The notes: generated from the letters alone by a model not told the origin. Shown: positions 12,474-24,934, counted from the first letter of the stretch. The stretch is 64,000 bases of DNA from Flaveria trinervia (GCA_025506515.1 JACCIX010000687.1:1-64000); one strand, 5' to 3'. Made by a program: numbers and translations.

Positions 12474-13440
12474 TTCAAATTATTATAAATGTTATATTTT
12501 TATATATAACCTTCCACTTTTTGCAAATTTCTTTGAGTTTAATTAATATAATTGGTTCTATTTTGTTAAACATAAATATTAGACAAGCCCAAATACCAAT
12601 TGAAACCCTAGTTCTCGTTTAACCATTAAAATTATTATTAGACTTAAAAATATTGTAAATATACATTTTAGGTGCATTGTGAAGGACTACGTTGAAACGA
12701 CGTTTATTATTCTATTTTAATCCTCAGATAAATACTTATTTGTCATGTGAGTATTTCTATACTCCATTTTCATATTTTCACACTTTAGGGTGAAACATGT
12801 TACTCTATAATCATTGCACTTATAAACGTTTGATTCTTGTAAACTTATGGCAATTTACTTTTATGTTGTGGTTAGTTGAACTTTGTAGCTACCATGTAAT
12901 GTCGAATATATGGACAATCATTAACTATTGCTAGCCTGGCGACATCATAGATCTATGGGCTGACAAGCCTACTTGGTTGATCCAAGTACACTTAGCTAAT
13001 CATATATACTTGTAAATGTTTGAGACTTGTAAAAATCTATCAAGGGTTGATTGTGCATTCTGTCTTACATCCCTAGTTACTTTGTTCTCTAACTTACAAC
13101 ATGATTGCCATCTTTTATATACTTATGTATTGAAAACTATGGAAATCTCACCAACATTATTGTTGACCTTTTATTTTTAATATGTTTCAGGAAATGCTCA
13201 AGTATGATTACTACTCTTGAAAGCTTATCACATCTAGGATTGGACCTAGAGAAATAAATGAATTGAACTTGTCACATTTAATTTTATACATGATGTTATC
13301 TTTGTTTGAAACTTATGATTGTAATGTTACCGTTGAAAGTTATGATTAATATATTTGGATTTAATAATAGCGTTATGTGGCTATGAACGATCTTAACTCT
13401 CACATCTCGACGTTTCCGCTGTCAAGGTTGGGGTGTGACA
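10921..13440 (+). repeat. G1 3' LTR, complete
   Basis: It starts TGTAAC after the polypurine tract and ends GTGTGACA, 2520 bp in all. From about 11848 it matches 1946-3512. It includes an (AAT)n run at about 11122-11162, a (TA)n run at about 12430-12470 and the tRNA-like module at 12019-12100. It would drive and terminate transcription of the element. Confidence 0.9.
12019..12100 (+). repeat. tRNA-like (SINE-type) module inside the G1 3' LTR
   Basis: Second copy of the module at 2119-2200, with A-box-like GGTCTATTGGTTA (12023-12035) and perfect B box GGGTTCGAACCC (12065-12076). The T-arm here is even more regular (CCCGGGTTCGAACCCGGG, 12062-12079). Presence in both LTRs means it was part of the LTR before this copy inserted. 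Confidence 0.65.
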
Positions 13441-13547
13441 TATAACTTTTAAATATTCATTATATTTTATTTCATCAATGGATAATAACATATAGATAAT
13501 AAAATATTCATCAAACTAGTGATTTTAGTATTTTTGTTTATTCCACC

Positions 13548-14276
13548 TGTTGATACATATGTACCTAGATTTGGATCTGAATGTAATATGTCTTGAATGT
13601 CTTACGCTTATGTAATGTTTGGGTACTTAATGAAATGAGAATGTTTGATTATGACTTATAATGTTTAATATTTCATTAATGAGTTGTGTAGCGCAAATTG
13701 ACCAGATTATATAGGTTTGTGATTGTTTGAATTGATATGCATAGTGTTATAATAATGAATACATTCAAACTTGGTTAAGTGAAGTTCTCATGCGTCCGAC
13801 TGGACTATGCGTCCCAACAGTAGTCATGCGTCCGAATGGCCATGCGACTGAGTGTCCATGCGCCTAAATAGTCCATACGCCTGAACAACTTCATGCGACT
13901 GACTCAGTCGCACGACTGAACACTCAATCATGCGAATGGATCAACCGCATGACTCATTCGCACGAATGAACCATGTTAATGGTTCAGTTGCCCGAATGAG
14001 CAACCCTAACCTATAAATACCACCTAATTCGTGGAAAAACAAAAAGAATAATAAACACTTCGACTCCAGACGTACCCTAGCCGTCTAGAGACCTCTAAGA
14101 TCATACTCCAAGTTCATAGATCGCATTAGATCGATTCCTAATCGATTCTTGATGTTAGATTCAATACGTTATTGTTTCTACGTGCGTTCTCACTGATTGG
14201 ATCGCCAATCAAATAGGATTTCGCACTATTTGGTTTGGTTTACACGTTAATCAGTAGGTATTTCGTTCAAATACCA
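13548..14276 (+). repeat. S1 5' LTR
   Basis: The probable start is TGTTGATACA at 13548; the end, near 14276, is uncertain because the sequence between it and the primer site is longer than usual. A TATA box (CTATAAATAC) is at 14011-14020. About 13790-13990 is packed with CpG-rich motifs such as AGTCGCACGACTGA and CATGCGTCCGACTGG, often near-palindromic. No second copy of this LTR is visible in the window. Confidence 0.65.
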
Positions 14277-14288
14277 GATCCTAAAAAG

Positions 14289-14303
14289 TGGTATTAGAGC
14301 TTT
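14289..14303 (+). other. S1 primer-binding site
   Basis: TGGTATTAGAGCTTT is a one-mismatch version of the initiator tRNA-Met site TGGTATCAGAGC. It fixes the boundary between LTR and internal region to within about a dozen bases. Confidence 0.7.
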
Positions 14304-14767
14304 GGCTCTTGATTACGTGTTGATTCAATCATTTTTGATACAAAAGTTGTGTTTTTTTTCACTAAAAACGTAATCCTTTTGTGTCAAACGGAGTTTTAGT
14401 CGTTTCCTGACCATAAAGTTTAGTTTTTCCGGCATACGGCGATTATGGTTTGTGAAAATTTGAGTTTTTACAACCAAAACACGTTTAACCTATGAATTAT
14501 CAAACTTCAGCAGGTTCAGTCAAACGATTGGCTCAATCGCACGACTGAGTTCATTTGCATTCTCCAACCGGACGATTGGACTCATTCGTACGATTGAGAA
14601 CCCAATTCGGACAGTTCAACCACATTAGTTCATTTGGCCGACTGACTCATCCGCATTTGTTCAGTCACACGATTGAACCATTCGCCTAGTTCAATCGCCC
14701 GAATAAGCCTAATCGCATACCTTCATTCGCACACATAAGCAGTTTGTTAAAAAAAAAGTTAAGTGAA
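14304..14767 (+). other. S1 untranslated leader with palindromic motifs
   Basis: This lies between the primer site and gag. From about 14510 to 14740 it repeats motifs of the kind AATCGCACGACTGAG, the same family as in the S1 LTR. No coding potential is seen. Confidence 0.6.
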
Positions 14768-16126
14768 ATGGAGGACCAGTTTTTAGCATACACAGCAAGT
14801 AGAGATAATCGTATTCAGAATCTACTGCTGTTAGAGAACGAAGTGGGAATTCATAATAAACCCCCTAAGCTTATCACGTTAGACGACTACCCACAATGGA
14901 AGTAACGTTTCGAAATCTTCTTAAATGGAGTAGATACATATCTGTGGGAGGCAATAAAGTCGGGGTACACCATGCCAGGAGGAGCTGACGGAGTCAAACT
15001 TACACTAAGCGGCATGTCTGATGCATAAAGGGTAAAACACAATGCTGAGAAGAAAGGCTACGCTTTGCTCACTCAGTCTATTCCGAAGGATATCTTCCAT
15101 CAGTATTCAGAATACACTCAAGCAAAGAAACTATGGGATGCGTTGGAGAAGAGGTATGACGGAAATGCCTCACTCAAGGCCATTAAGGTCAAAGCTTTGA
15201 AGAAGGAGTTTGAAAACTTCTCTTCAATGGGTAAGGAAGGCCTGGATGATGTGATCGTCAGATTCTACCACTTGATGAGTGAGATGCACACTCATGGAGT
15301 AACTACATCAATGGAGGATAATGTATCCAACTTTGCTGATGGATTACCGGAGAAATGGGCTTCTTTCGTTTCAAATCTCAGACAGAATGGGATGCTCTCC
15401 AAGTTAGATATAAATGACTTCATTTTGAAACTGAGAGAAGAGGAGCTTAGGATGAAGTATAGAGCACAAAAGGCCAACTATGACCAGAATCCTGCACTCT
15501 ACAATGTGACTCCTCAGGCCAAGACATCTGGAGCACCACTGCAGACTGCCGTCGTCTCAAGCTCAGCAGTTCCAGCACAAACTTCTACTTCAGGGTCCGA
15601 AACATGAGGGTCGTCTGGCACCCAGTATATCATACCTGAAGCTAATGCAGCAAAATTGAAAACCGACAACTTCGGTAATGTGATTGTTGAGGTGGCCAAA
15701 GAACACATGGACCTCTTAGCTGCTGTAGTCCACTCCTATGATGGACTAGTTGCTGGAAAGATAGGAAATTGTCACCTGGCAGATGAGGATTATGAACAAG
15801 TAGACGAGATGGAGTTGGAACGAATGAACATAATGTGGGCTTTGGCAAGTGCTGTCCGACGAGCTAAAAAGTTTGTCAAAAAGACCAGACAGAACTTGGT
15901 TGCAACCAAGGACATGACAATTGGCTTCGACAAGTCTAAGGTAACTTGTTTCAACTGCGGTGAGAAGGGGCACTTCAAGCGGGAGTGTGTGAAGCCAAAG
16001 AAGACTGGTAATGACAATCCATTCTCGTCCTTTAATCGTCAGGACAAGGCCACATCTAGCAGTTCTACTTCATCAAGCAAGGACCCCAAAGCCTTGACCG
16101 CTAATGAGGATGAAAGACAGGACTAG
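14768..16126 (+). pseudogene. gag: S1 gag, one frame with three stops
   Basis: Copia-type Gag (UBN2-like). ATG at 14768 opens MEDQFLAYTASRDN, and a single frame runs to 16126, broken only by stops near 14903, 15026 and 15605. Typical motifs are LDDYPQWK near residue 40, TQAKKLWDALEKRYDG near residue 115 and one CCHC knuckle CFNCGEKGHFKREC near residue 395. A Ser/Thr-rich tail follows. The absence of frameshifts suggests fairly modest decay. Confidence 0.85.
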
Positions 16127-17592
16127 AGCTTTCGGTTCGTCTCACCGGGAGAGTCCACATAGCTAGTGTGGAGGACATTGATGATGATTCCGCCAGTGAG
16201 GGAGATATAGCAGTAGAGATCGCAATGTCAAATTCTGAAGACACTACACATGTGGTAAACCACCTAGCTGGAGAAGAAAAATCTGCATCAACGTCAGAAT
16301 CACCAGAACCAGAGACAATAGATTCTGTGCTCATGGCTGATTCTTCTTCAACATCTCAGGTAAGTACTACTGACTAGTTGTTTAATAACCATGCTTGTTT
16401 AGATTGCAACAAATTTAGAGAAAGTATAGATTTGAAATTTGATAGGTTATTAGATCATAATGATAGCTTAGTAAAGGATCTGGAACTGTGCACTGAGGCA
16501 AATTGAGTATTAAAACAAAACGAGCACAGTTACAAAGAAAAGATAGACCTATTGAACAAAAAGCTTAGGGAAACAGAAGTAGTTGCCTTTAACCAAGCAA
16601 ATGATATTAGGTATTATCTTAACTCCCTAGAGGACACTAAGAAGCAGAAAGCAGTTTTAGAAGTAGAAGTCAACTCCTTAAAACAAAAACTGCACAGTTG
16701 GACAAGTTCATCTTACATTGTCCAACACTTGGTGAGAGAGAGAAACAATGGGGAGGGATTGGGATACAAAATGGTTCCACCACCACCTGAGACCTTGATG
16801 AACACCAAAAGTAAACCGATTAACAATAACCCCATCAAGGATCATGTGGTGTCCACTCCTCTTGTGAGTGACCCAGATTCCGTAAGTAAATCCGATGAAT
16901 CTGACACTAAACAAAAGGAGACCACTTCAAAGGCAAAAGGAAAGATGCCTTGTGTTAACCTGGAAATATAGTTTGAAAAGGTTAATTTAAAGTCAGGGTC
17001 AAACACAGTAAAATCAGAACTCAAAAAGACTATTAGACCTAATCAATCACGAGCATCATGTCAAAGTCTAGGTAAACAAGAAATAAAAGATGTAAAACCA
17101 GGTAAATCAATTAAGTTTGTAAAACCAATCATACATCTAACAAACAAGTGTCTCAATCTAACATAATAAGATGACTGTGTGACATCTACATCTCCACCAA
17201 AACATATAAACTGAAAAGTTGAAAGTAGATCCTGCTATAATTATGGAGAGTACGGTCACATAGCGTCTCATTGTCCTTATTATTAGACACTGAGGAGGAA
17301 AGTTGAACTTCCTGTATCAACACCTAGCTCTTTTAAGAGGAACTCAGTGACGCCTCCTAAAAGATATAGCGAACCCAAAGTTCAACCCATCAGCCAGTCG
17401 TCTGTTTATCACAAACAGGCCCTACAACAAAGCTGCCCTATGGAAAGAAAAATACGCCTCAGTGTCTGAAAATGAGAACAAACAGAAATCCGGGCTTCCA
17501 TCAACCTCGAATGGTCAATGGGTTGATTTTATGATGTGTGATGCCTTGGGGAAACCCAAGCCAGTGAAGGCTCGGGTTCTTAACATAAACTA
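16127..17592 (+). pseudogene. S1 gag C-terminal / spacer region, degraded
   Basis: Frames here encode acidic, Ser-rich and Lys/Gln/Leu-rich segments. The stretch 16552-16971 looks like a coiled coil followed by EGLGYKMVPPPPE. S2 has the corresponding SGLGYNVVPPP at about 49110-49150 (-), so this is the conserved C-terminal part of Sirevirus-type Gag. A degenerate zinc knuckle (CYNYGEYGHIASHC, with Tyr in place of the second Cys) lies near 17235. Many stops are present. Confidence 0.65.
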
Positions 17593-18050
17593 ATGTTTTC
17601 ATTGCATGTGCAGGGTGTTCGCTATAGTGCTGAAACTAATACGTGGATTGTAGATAGCGGAGCATCCGGGCACATGACAGGGAACAGAGCTCTCTTATCA
17701 AACTGCAGACAAATCAAAGGAGGGCATGTTTCATTTGCGGGAAACAAAGGCGGGTACATCACAGCCCAAAGGGAAGTGGGAAATGAGAAAGTTAAGTTTG
17801 ATAAGGTAAACTATGTCCAACAGTTACAAAATAACATACTTTCTATTTCTCAAATATGTGATAAAGGCTTCAAAGTAGTCTTTGACAACAAGAAGTGCTA
17901 TTTTCTGAAGAAGGACTACGTGATCCCGGAGGACCAAGTCCTAATGTCAGCTTCAAGATATAATAATCTTTATGTTTTGGATCTCTCAAAGGCCTCCACA
18001 ACGGATCGTGAAGTTCAATGCTTCTTGTCCAAAGCTACTGAGAAGGACTC
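17593..18050 (+). pseudogene. pol: S1 pol: aspartic protease
   Basis: The copia protease motif WIVDSGASGHMTGN appears near residue 18 of the frame beginning at 17593, followed by the FAGNKGG flap-like region and ILSISQICDKGF. It would process Gag-Pol. The frame runs directly into integrase. Confidence 0.88.
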
Positions 18051-18885
18051 CATCTCCTGGCATAGGAGAATGGGACACATAAATCGAGGAAAATGAATCA
18101 CTTGATCCAGAATGATCTAGTGAGAGGAGTAAATGTCAAAAACTTCCAACTCCCGAATTTCTGTGTTGCGTGCAAGAAGGGCAAAAAGACGAAGAAGGCT
18201 CATAAGGAAAAGAAAGTACATTCTATAGAACTTCCTCTTAAGCTTCTTCACATGGACTTGTTTGGTCCAGTCAGTACAAGAAGCATCGCAGGTGACTTGT
18301 ATTGCTATGTAGTTACTCATGACTACTCAAGATTCTCTTAGGTAATGTTTCTGAAATCCAAATCAGAAACATTTGAATCCTTCAAAGAATTGGTAACTAC
18401 ACTGGAATCCCTATACAAGCTGAAGGTACGACAAGTGCGCTCAGACAACGGAACCGAGTTCAAGAATAAATGGATGGAGGCCTACTGCAAGAAAAAGGAA
18501 TTGTGCATCAATTTACCTTTGCCTACACTCCTCAGATGAATGGGGTTGCTGAACGAAAGAATCACAGTTTGATAGAGACAGCACGGACAATGCTGGCAGA
18601 CTCGAAACTGCCTATTCAATTCTGGAATGAAGTAGTGGCAAATGCATGTTATACACTTAATCGAGTTCTAGTAGTTAAATGCCATGGAAAAACGTGCTAC
18701 GAGTTACTACAAAAAATAAACCTAACTTAGAGTATCTCGAGCCGTTTGGCACTCCGTGCACCCTACTGAAGAAAACTCAGGAGGGAAAATTCAGTGAGAA
18801 GGTTGATGAAGGAATCTTTTTAGGATACAACATACCGAACAAGAGAGTTTACAACAACTCAACAGGTCAAGTAGAGGTGTGGTGA
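18051..18885 (+). pseudogene. pol: S1 pol: integrase
   Basis: The zinc-binding H/H/C/C set is visible: WHRRMGHIN near 18060 and CVACKKGKK near 18165. In the core, the first Asp lies in HMDLFGPV (about 18250), the second in RSDNGTEFKNKW (about 18440) and Glu in GVAERKNHSLIE (about 18545). Stops or frameshifts occur near 18092, 18340 and 18540. The FLGYNIPNKRVYN motif near 18825 marks the end of the domain. Confidence 0.88.
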
Positions 18886-19562
18886 ACGTTGATGTTCAGA
18901 GATACACCACTCCACTTGCTGGAAAAGGGCCTACTTACTTCTTCGACTATGATGGATTCTTCAAGTCCTTCAACATACCTCTCTCTACTTCAGAAGACGA
19001 GTTGGCAAACAAGATGATGTATGATGTCTTGAACACACCGTATCAAGATTCAACACCATCCAGTTCACAAAGTCAATCATCTACCAACTCAGGGGGAGCA
19101 CTTGATGTGAGTGACTCTTCCTCTGATGAAGGAAATGTGGAAAATGATCTAAACAACCAGGATGAACAGGTTTTGACTACCACAACTCCACAAGCATCTG
19201 ATAGTGATGCTTCAGAGCCTTCTGAACCTCAGACTCCTATAGCCTCAGATCCAGAACCAAATGTTCACAATCTTGATTCTGAGGTAGTTGTTCCAATCAC
19301 TCCCGGCTCACATCTAAATGTCTATCATCCTTTGGATAATGTTATAGGAGATGTGAGATTAGGGGTTCAGACCAGAAATCAGTTGTACTCAGCTGATTAT
19401 GCCTCTATGATGGAAAAGGGATACCTTCACGACAGTGCCTATCATTGCTTTGTGTCTCAGTTTGAGCCAAAGTATGTTAGTGAAGCACTGAATGATGAGG
19501 CTTGGGTGAGTGCCAGCAAGAGGAACTTCTTTAGTTTAAGAAGTTGGGTGTATGGACTCTAG
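18886..19562 (+). pseudogene. pol: S1 pol: linker between integrase and RT
   Basis: The open frame 18879-19562 is rich in Ser, Thr, Asp, Glu and Pro (disordered hinge), then LGVQTRNQL and EPKYVSEALNDEAWV, the conserved lead-in to copia reverse transcriptase. Hinges like this vary greatly between families; no catalytic motif is present. Confidence 0.75.
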
Positions 19563-20015
19563 TGGATAGACCTAAAGGTGCTAAGGTCATTGGCACCAAA
19601 TGGGTCTTGAAATGCAAGAAAGATGATCAAGGAGTGATCATCAGAAACAAAGGCTTGGCTTGTTGTTCAGGGTTTTCGACAAGTTGAGGGCATTGACTAC
19701 AATGAAGTGTTTGCACCCGTGGCAAGGATGGAAGCAATCCGCATCTTCCTTGCCTATGCATCTTATATGAAAATCAAAGTTTATCAACTAGATGTGAAGA
19801 GTGCGTTCCTCATGGTGAGATTTAAGAGACAGTATATGTCAGTCAACCCGAGGGATTTGAGGATCCATATCATCGGGACAGAGTTTACAAACTCGACAAG
19901 GCACTATACGGGCTTCATCAAGCTCCGAGGGCCTGGTATGAGAAACTCTTGACTCATCTTGTGAAACACGGTTTTCACAGGGGAGTCATTGACTGTACAT
20001 TGTTTATCAAAGAAA
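19563..20015 (+). pseudogene. pol: S1 pol: reverse transcriptase, N-terminal half
   Basis: Motifs seen are PKGAKVIGTKWVLKCK, then after a frameshift GIDYNEVFAPVARMEAIRIF and YQLDVKSAFL, the first catalytic Asp region. The palm YVDD box is missing because K1 interrupts the domain at 20016. The missing part begins at 41058 on -, and the reading frame closes without a shift when one copy of the 5-bp duplication is removed. Confidence 0.85.
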
Positions 20016-21153
20016 TGTAGGATTCTATGTGCCCAAGACACGTAGAGTATTGATGCGGTTAGTACGTTATGATCCAAGTCGGGGTATATCCAATAACAAG
20101 CTTAGCAAACACCAATTAATATTTAATTGATGATATGATCATGCATTAAATATTTACACCAATTTAGAAAATGGGTTTTCTAAATAAATTGCATATGAGA
20201 AGGAACAACTTATTAGAATATTTGTTCAATGATATTATTTAAAGTGTTATTTAAATAAGTTAGATAACACCAAATAATAATGAGAACTTATAACTTATAA
20301 GTTAAATGGTTGATTGTATAACTTATAAGACTTATACATACAATTAAATGGTTAATTGTATGTCTAGTTACAAGGCCAATTTTAATGTGTGTGTTTAATT
20401 AAAGGAGGGAAAGCCCTTTTGAATAAGGATCGACCGCCCCTCCCCTTGATTCTAATTGGACCCTTTTGCTTGGTAAACTACACACACATTAACTATCCTT
20501 GTGGACTTCATTTTGCTCATCCAATCTCAACACATGCAATAGACACAAAACACCTTTCTCTCTCTCTAATTGCTACGGCCAGGCAGCAACATTTTGAGAG
20601 TTTTAGGAGTGAAATTTTGTGTTAGTTTTGGTGTAAAGATCTCCCTAACAAGAGGTGTTTGCAAGGAGGCTTGGGGTATACAAACTTAGGGTTCCTCCTC
20701 TTGGGACCTTGGTCGAATTCATCTCCATCTTCATCTATCTTGCTGCTGGAAATTCACGGTTTTGAAGGCTCTTGGCTGCTTTCCTTTTGGAGTTTTGGTG
20801 TCCAAGTTCAAGCAACCATGATGCTTGCTTAGAGGCTAAAGGGAAAGGGCACTTGAGGACTTCTACCCTTAAAATCTTAGTCATTTTTCAGCCTCATTTC
20901 AGCCTTCTTTTGGTTGTTTTTGGCAGCATCCAGAAAGGTAGTATCTTGGTATGATTATATCATGTTTTGGTTGTTCTTATCATATGGTATGCTTGTTTTC
21001 ACATAATAAAGATCCTTATGTTTTGGGTTTGTTGGTTTTCCACATTAGAAAGATAAATTTCAGAAACTCTAATATGTTTTAAAGTAGTACATTCCGCTGC
21101 GTTTCATGTGTTTAAGTGGTTAAACAAGCTGAAAAGGTGTAACAAACCCAACA
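20016..21153 (+). repeat. K1 5' LTR
   Basis: It starts TGTAGGATTC, ends AACCCAACA, and is 1138 bp. The reverse complement of 41064-42197 (1134 bp) is the partner, with about six differences in the first 165 bases by eye. Both ends are fixed: a duplication on the left and a primer site two bases to the right. Confidence 0.93.
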
Positions 21154-21155
21154 AA

Positions 21156-22619
21156 TGGCATCTAGAGCCGGTTATGTGGAAACTAGCATCATTATGTTTT
21201 AAAATCGGTTTTTGTGGGATGTTAATCAACTCATTGGAGGCTGATTTTGGTTGATTTAATAAACCCCATGTCTTTCAAAGTTATATCTTCATGCTTATGA
21301 TTAAACTTTGAAAGATAGGAATGTCAATTGGTTGATATATTTGGATGATTGTTTGTTTGGACAAACAAACCCTAATTTTCAGTTTATGTTGGCTGAAAAT
21401 TTGGGGTTTGATGGGGTTTATTTAGTTTGATGAATGATGTTGATGGTTGTTCATATGATTGTGCATAACCTAGCTTGACCTTGTGTTGTTTTGGTTTGGA
21501 TTGAATGTTTTTATTTGATTATATTCATTCAATGAGGTTGTATATTAATTTGTGCTTTGTTTAAAAATGTATTTTGTCTATTTATTCATTAGGATGTAAT
21601 AATAGATTAGGAGTAATTTCTTTTTACTAGAAAATATGTATTAGGATATATATATTTTGTAAAAGAAGATGCTCGGGTAGGAAGCACAAGAGGAAGACAC
21701 AAAAGAAAAGGACTTGAAGCATATGGATGCAAGTTCAAGTGGGAGTCTATGTTGATCTCAATTTTGTGTTGTATTCAACCCTTAGGAAAGACCAAATGAC
21801 CACACTTGTGATGGCAAACAAGTGTGGTCACAATAGTAGCTATGGTTATGCATATTATGGTTGTTTATATTATGCTTGTTTGATTGTGGTTTTATGAATG
21901 ATTGTATGATACTTGGATATGATTAACAGTCTCAATAAAATGATCTTAACAAGCTAATACAAAATGGTTCTTAATCATTAAGTGTTAATAAATGGTTATC
22001 AAAAGGATTAATGATTTTATAATAAAATAGGTTTTATTAAAAGAACCATAGGGTATCTTGTATTGAAAGCATGCAAATACAAGTACATAGAGTTTTCTAA
22101 ACTAGAATTATGAAATCTCTAAACTTTTGACCAACAAGTTTAATACCGTCCTTTTGCACAACACTTGAGTCATTTGGAAACTCTTAATGGGATAAAGGTC
22201 ACCTAACCATTTAGAGGGAACTTGTGATTTAAGGTGGGGATACCACATTGGTGGGATAAAGGTCACTTAACCACTTATGTGGGTAAACTCACACGTGTGT
22301 GCAAGTAGGGTAACTTGATTTGCAAACCATGTTAAATGCATCACCTAAATATAGTTTCCAAATGGTGTTGATGGGATTAACATGCCGACTTTACATATGA
22401 TGTTTAAAGTCGATCCCATACCTCTAGAAGTTGCAAATGGTTGCAACCGTCAATCTTTGACCACCTTATTAATTTAAATCGTGGGATAAAGGTCACCTAA
22501 CCACAATTTAAATGTAATGTTGGGTTCTAGATTTTAATATAAAAATGACCTCAAAAGGCATTAATTATTAAAAATAGCAATATCGAAAATACTAAATAGA
22601 TCTTTGTTAAATTTTGTAG
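21156..22619 (+). other. K1 primer site and long leader
   Basis: TGGCATCTAGAGCCGG (21156-21171) resembles the tRNA-Met primer site with changes. The next 1.45 kb has no coding similarity. GGGATAAAGGTCACCTAACC and close variants recur at about 22189, 22253 and 22482, each near the step between two noncoding blocks. No function is known to me. Confidence 0.65.
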
Positions 22620-23363
22620 ATGGCCACCCATAATGACAATCATGATAACTCATCCGCGTCCACCCAATCATTACGAGCAATCCTCCAAAAGGAACGTCTA
22701 AATCATAATAATTTCATTGATTGGTATCGAAACTTGAGAATTGTTCTCAAGCAAGAGAGAAGATCATATGTTTTAGATGATCCTGTCCCCGATCAGCCTA
22801 CTGAGGATGATGAAGAGGCCTACAACGATTGGCTGAAGTACACTGAGGACTCCGTCCAAGTGTCTTGTCTCATGCTAGCGAGCATGACTCCGGATCTCCA
22901 AAAGGAGTATGAACATCATGGAGCTTATGACATGATAACCCAGCTGAAGGAAACGTTCCAACAGCAAGCAAGGGTTGAGCGCTTCGAAACAGTTCGAGCA
23001 CTCCATGCATGTCGTATGGATGACAACCAATAGGTTTCATCTTATGTACTTAAGATGAAAAGTCATATTGACCGCCTCGAGAGGCTTAATTGTCCCGTCT
23101 CGAAGGAATTGGCCACATATTTGATCCTTAATGGCCTCACCAAGAAGTTCGAGACATTTGTGTTGAATTACAACATGAATGCATGGGACAAGAGCATTGT
23201 TGAGCTTCACTCAATGCTTAAAATGGCCGAGGCAGCCATGGGTAAAAGGGTTTTACCCGTTCTCACCATCCATGAAGGTGGGAACAAGAAAAGGCCTCAT
23301 CCTGCACCCAAGGCAAAGGTTGCCAAGGGTAAGGGACCCGTTTGGGGAAAAGGGAAAGGGTAG
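22620..23363 (+). pseudogene. gag: K1 gag
   Basis: The start MATHNDNHDNS at 22620 follows the leader. Copia Gag motifs are LNHNNFIDWYRNLRIVLKQE near residue 30 and AYDMITQLKETFQQQARVERFE near residue 105. A stop at 23031-23033 interrupts it; the second part (23055-23363) continues with LILNGLTKKFETFV and a Lys-rich tail. The zinc knuckle lies in the overlapping frame that begins at 23342. Confidence 0.85.
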
Positions 23364-23809
23364 CAAGGGTGCCACCCAAACCACAAGAGAAGAAACAAAA
23401 GGTTGCTACCAATGACCCATGCTTCAAGTGTGGGGAGACTGGACATTGGGCAAGGAATTGTCTTGTCCATCTCCAAGAGTTGAAGGCAAAGAGGGATGCC
23501 GGGCAGACCTCATGTACAATATACATGATTCATTTTGATCTTAATGTTACATCTTCTAACACATGGGTATTGGATACCGGACGTGGAACTCACATTTGCA
23601 ATTTGTTGCAGGGGTTCAAAAGAAGTAGGGACTTCAATCAAGGGGATGTTAGCCTCTTCATGGGCAATGGAACCAAAGTCCAAGTTGAAGCTCGTGGGGA
23701 CTACATCCTAAAACTTCCAAATGGCTTGGATGTTATTTTGAAGAATGTTTTGTATGCTCCTATTTTGACTAGGAACATTATTTTCTATATCCTGATTAAG
23801 ACATTATGA
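23364..23809 (+). pseudogene. pol: K1 zinc knuckle and aspartic protease
   Basis: The frame carries CFKCGETGHWARNC, then the protease motif WVLDTGRGTHICN, in which Arg replaces the Cys more usual in DTGCGTHIC. The Asp-Thr-Gly active site is kept. NGLDVILKNVLYAPILTRNI marks the end. A stop at 23807 cuts it before integrase. Confidence 0.85.
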
Positions 23810-24934
23810 TTATGTATTATCTTTTGTTGAAAATGATATTCACGTTTCTTTAAATGATATGCTCTATTTTAAAGCAATTCCCATTAATGGTATTATGAAT
23901 TGGTTCATGAAAATGCTTTAAATAGTTCATTGTACCATACTAACACCAAGAAACTCAAGTTGGATTTGAGTGATATCTATCTTTGGCATTGTTGTCTTGG
24001 TCATATAAACAAGAAACGTATACGAACACTTCAAAAGAATGGTCTTTTGAAAACAAATGAATGTGATTCATTTGATGTTTGTGAATCTTGTTTACAAGGA
24101 AAAATGACTAAGGCACCCTTTAGCGGAAGTAACGAAAGGGCAAAAGATTTACTAGGAATCATACATTCGGATGTATGTGGTCCTTTTAAACCAATGACTA
24201 GGAATGGTAAAAGATACTTCATCACCTTTACCGACGATTATAGTCGCTATGGGTATGTGTACTTATTAAGGCACAAAGATGAAGCTTTTGAAATGTTCAA
24301 AATCTTCAAGAATGAAGTAGAAAATCAACTCAACAAGTCGATTAAAATTCTCCGCACCGATAGAGGAGGTGAATACCTAAGTGATGTTTTTCAAGATCAT
24401 CTTAGGAGTTGTGGGATTGTCTCACAACTCACTCCACCTGGAACACCACAACATAATGGTGTGTCTGAGAGGAGGAATCGAACCTTATTGGATATGGTTC
24501 GATCTATGATGGCTAGAAGCACATTACCTCTATCATTTTGGGGTTTCGCTTTGCTCTCCACGGCCCGTATTCTAAATATGGCCCTAACCAAAAAGGTGGA
24601 AAGGACACCTTTTAAGATATGGCATGGAAGAGTTCCATCCCTATCATACTTAAGGGTCTGGGGTTGTGAGGCTTACGTTAAGACTCCCACCCCAAACAAA
24701 TTGGAAGTCCGATCCACCAAGTGTATCTTTATTGGATATCCTAGAGATTCTATGGGATATTATTTCTATGATCCACTGGAACAAAAGGTGTTTGTTGCCA
24801 GAAAGGGTGAATTCTTAGAGGCAAAGTTCCTTATTGAAGGAACTAGCAGTAGAACAGTGGATCTTGAGAAGGATCAAGAACCACAACCCAATGCACGTTT
24901 GGTTGAAACTAGCACTCAACATGAGGATGTTTAG
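23810..24934 (+). pseudogene. pol: K1 pol: integrase
   Basis: The frame 23900-24934 (344 codons) is one of the longest intact stretches in the window. The zinc-binding set is WHCCLGHINKKR plus CDSFDVCESC. The catalytic triad is IHSDVCGPF (Asp), RTDRGGEYLSD (Asp) and NGVSERRNRTLLD (Glu). The C-terminal part has WGCEAYVKTP and CIFIGYPRDSMGYYFYDP. It ends at a stop at 24932; the link to RT is in another frame. Confidence 0.92.

Larger units (their letters stand above)
1946..13440 (+). mobile_element. G1: degenerate Ty3/gypsy LTR retrotransposon (Tekay/Del-like)
   Basis: The order is 5' LTR remnant, tRNA-Met-type primer site, gag with two zinc knuckles, aspartic protease, reverse transcriptase, RNase H, integrase, a C-terminal segment, a polypurine tract and a 3' LTR. 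RNase H before integrase is the Ty3/gypsy gene order. The integrase tail and the final motif (VRW..., then FTWERED) resemble chromoviruses of the Tekay/Del group; that lineage call is inference. Stops and frameshifts break every domain, so the element cannot be autonomous. A solo LTR at 8600-10611 splits the end of pol. Target-site duplication cannot be tested because the left LTR lacks its 5' end. Confidence 0.9.
13548..20015 (+). mobile_element. S1 (left half): Sirevirus-like Ty1/copia element
   Basis: It contains LTR, primer site, gag, protease, integrase and the first part of reverse transcriptase, in copia order (integrase before RT). It stops inside RT at 20015, where K1 is inserted after the 5-mer AGAAA. 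The rest of RT, RNase H and an accessory ORF lie on the opposite strand at 34443-41063, next to the far end of K1. The long gag, the IN motifs and the accessory ORF after pol suggest the Sirevirus lineage. Multiple stops make it non-functional. Confidence 0.85.

Noticed and set aside
20389..20625. Small ORFs in the K1 LTR (also 41693-41926)
   Set aside because: They lie in U3-type LTR sequence, show no protein similarity and are not kept intact between the two LTRs.
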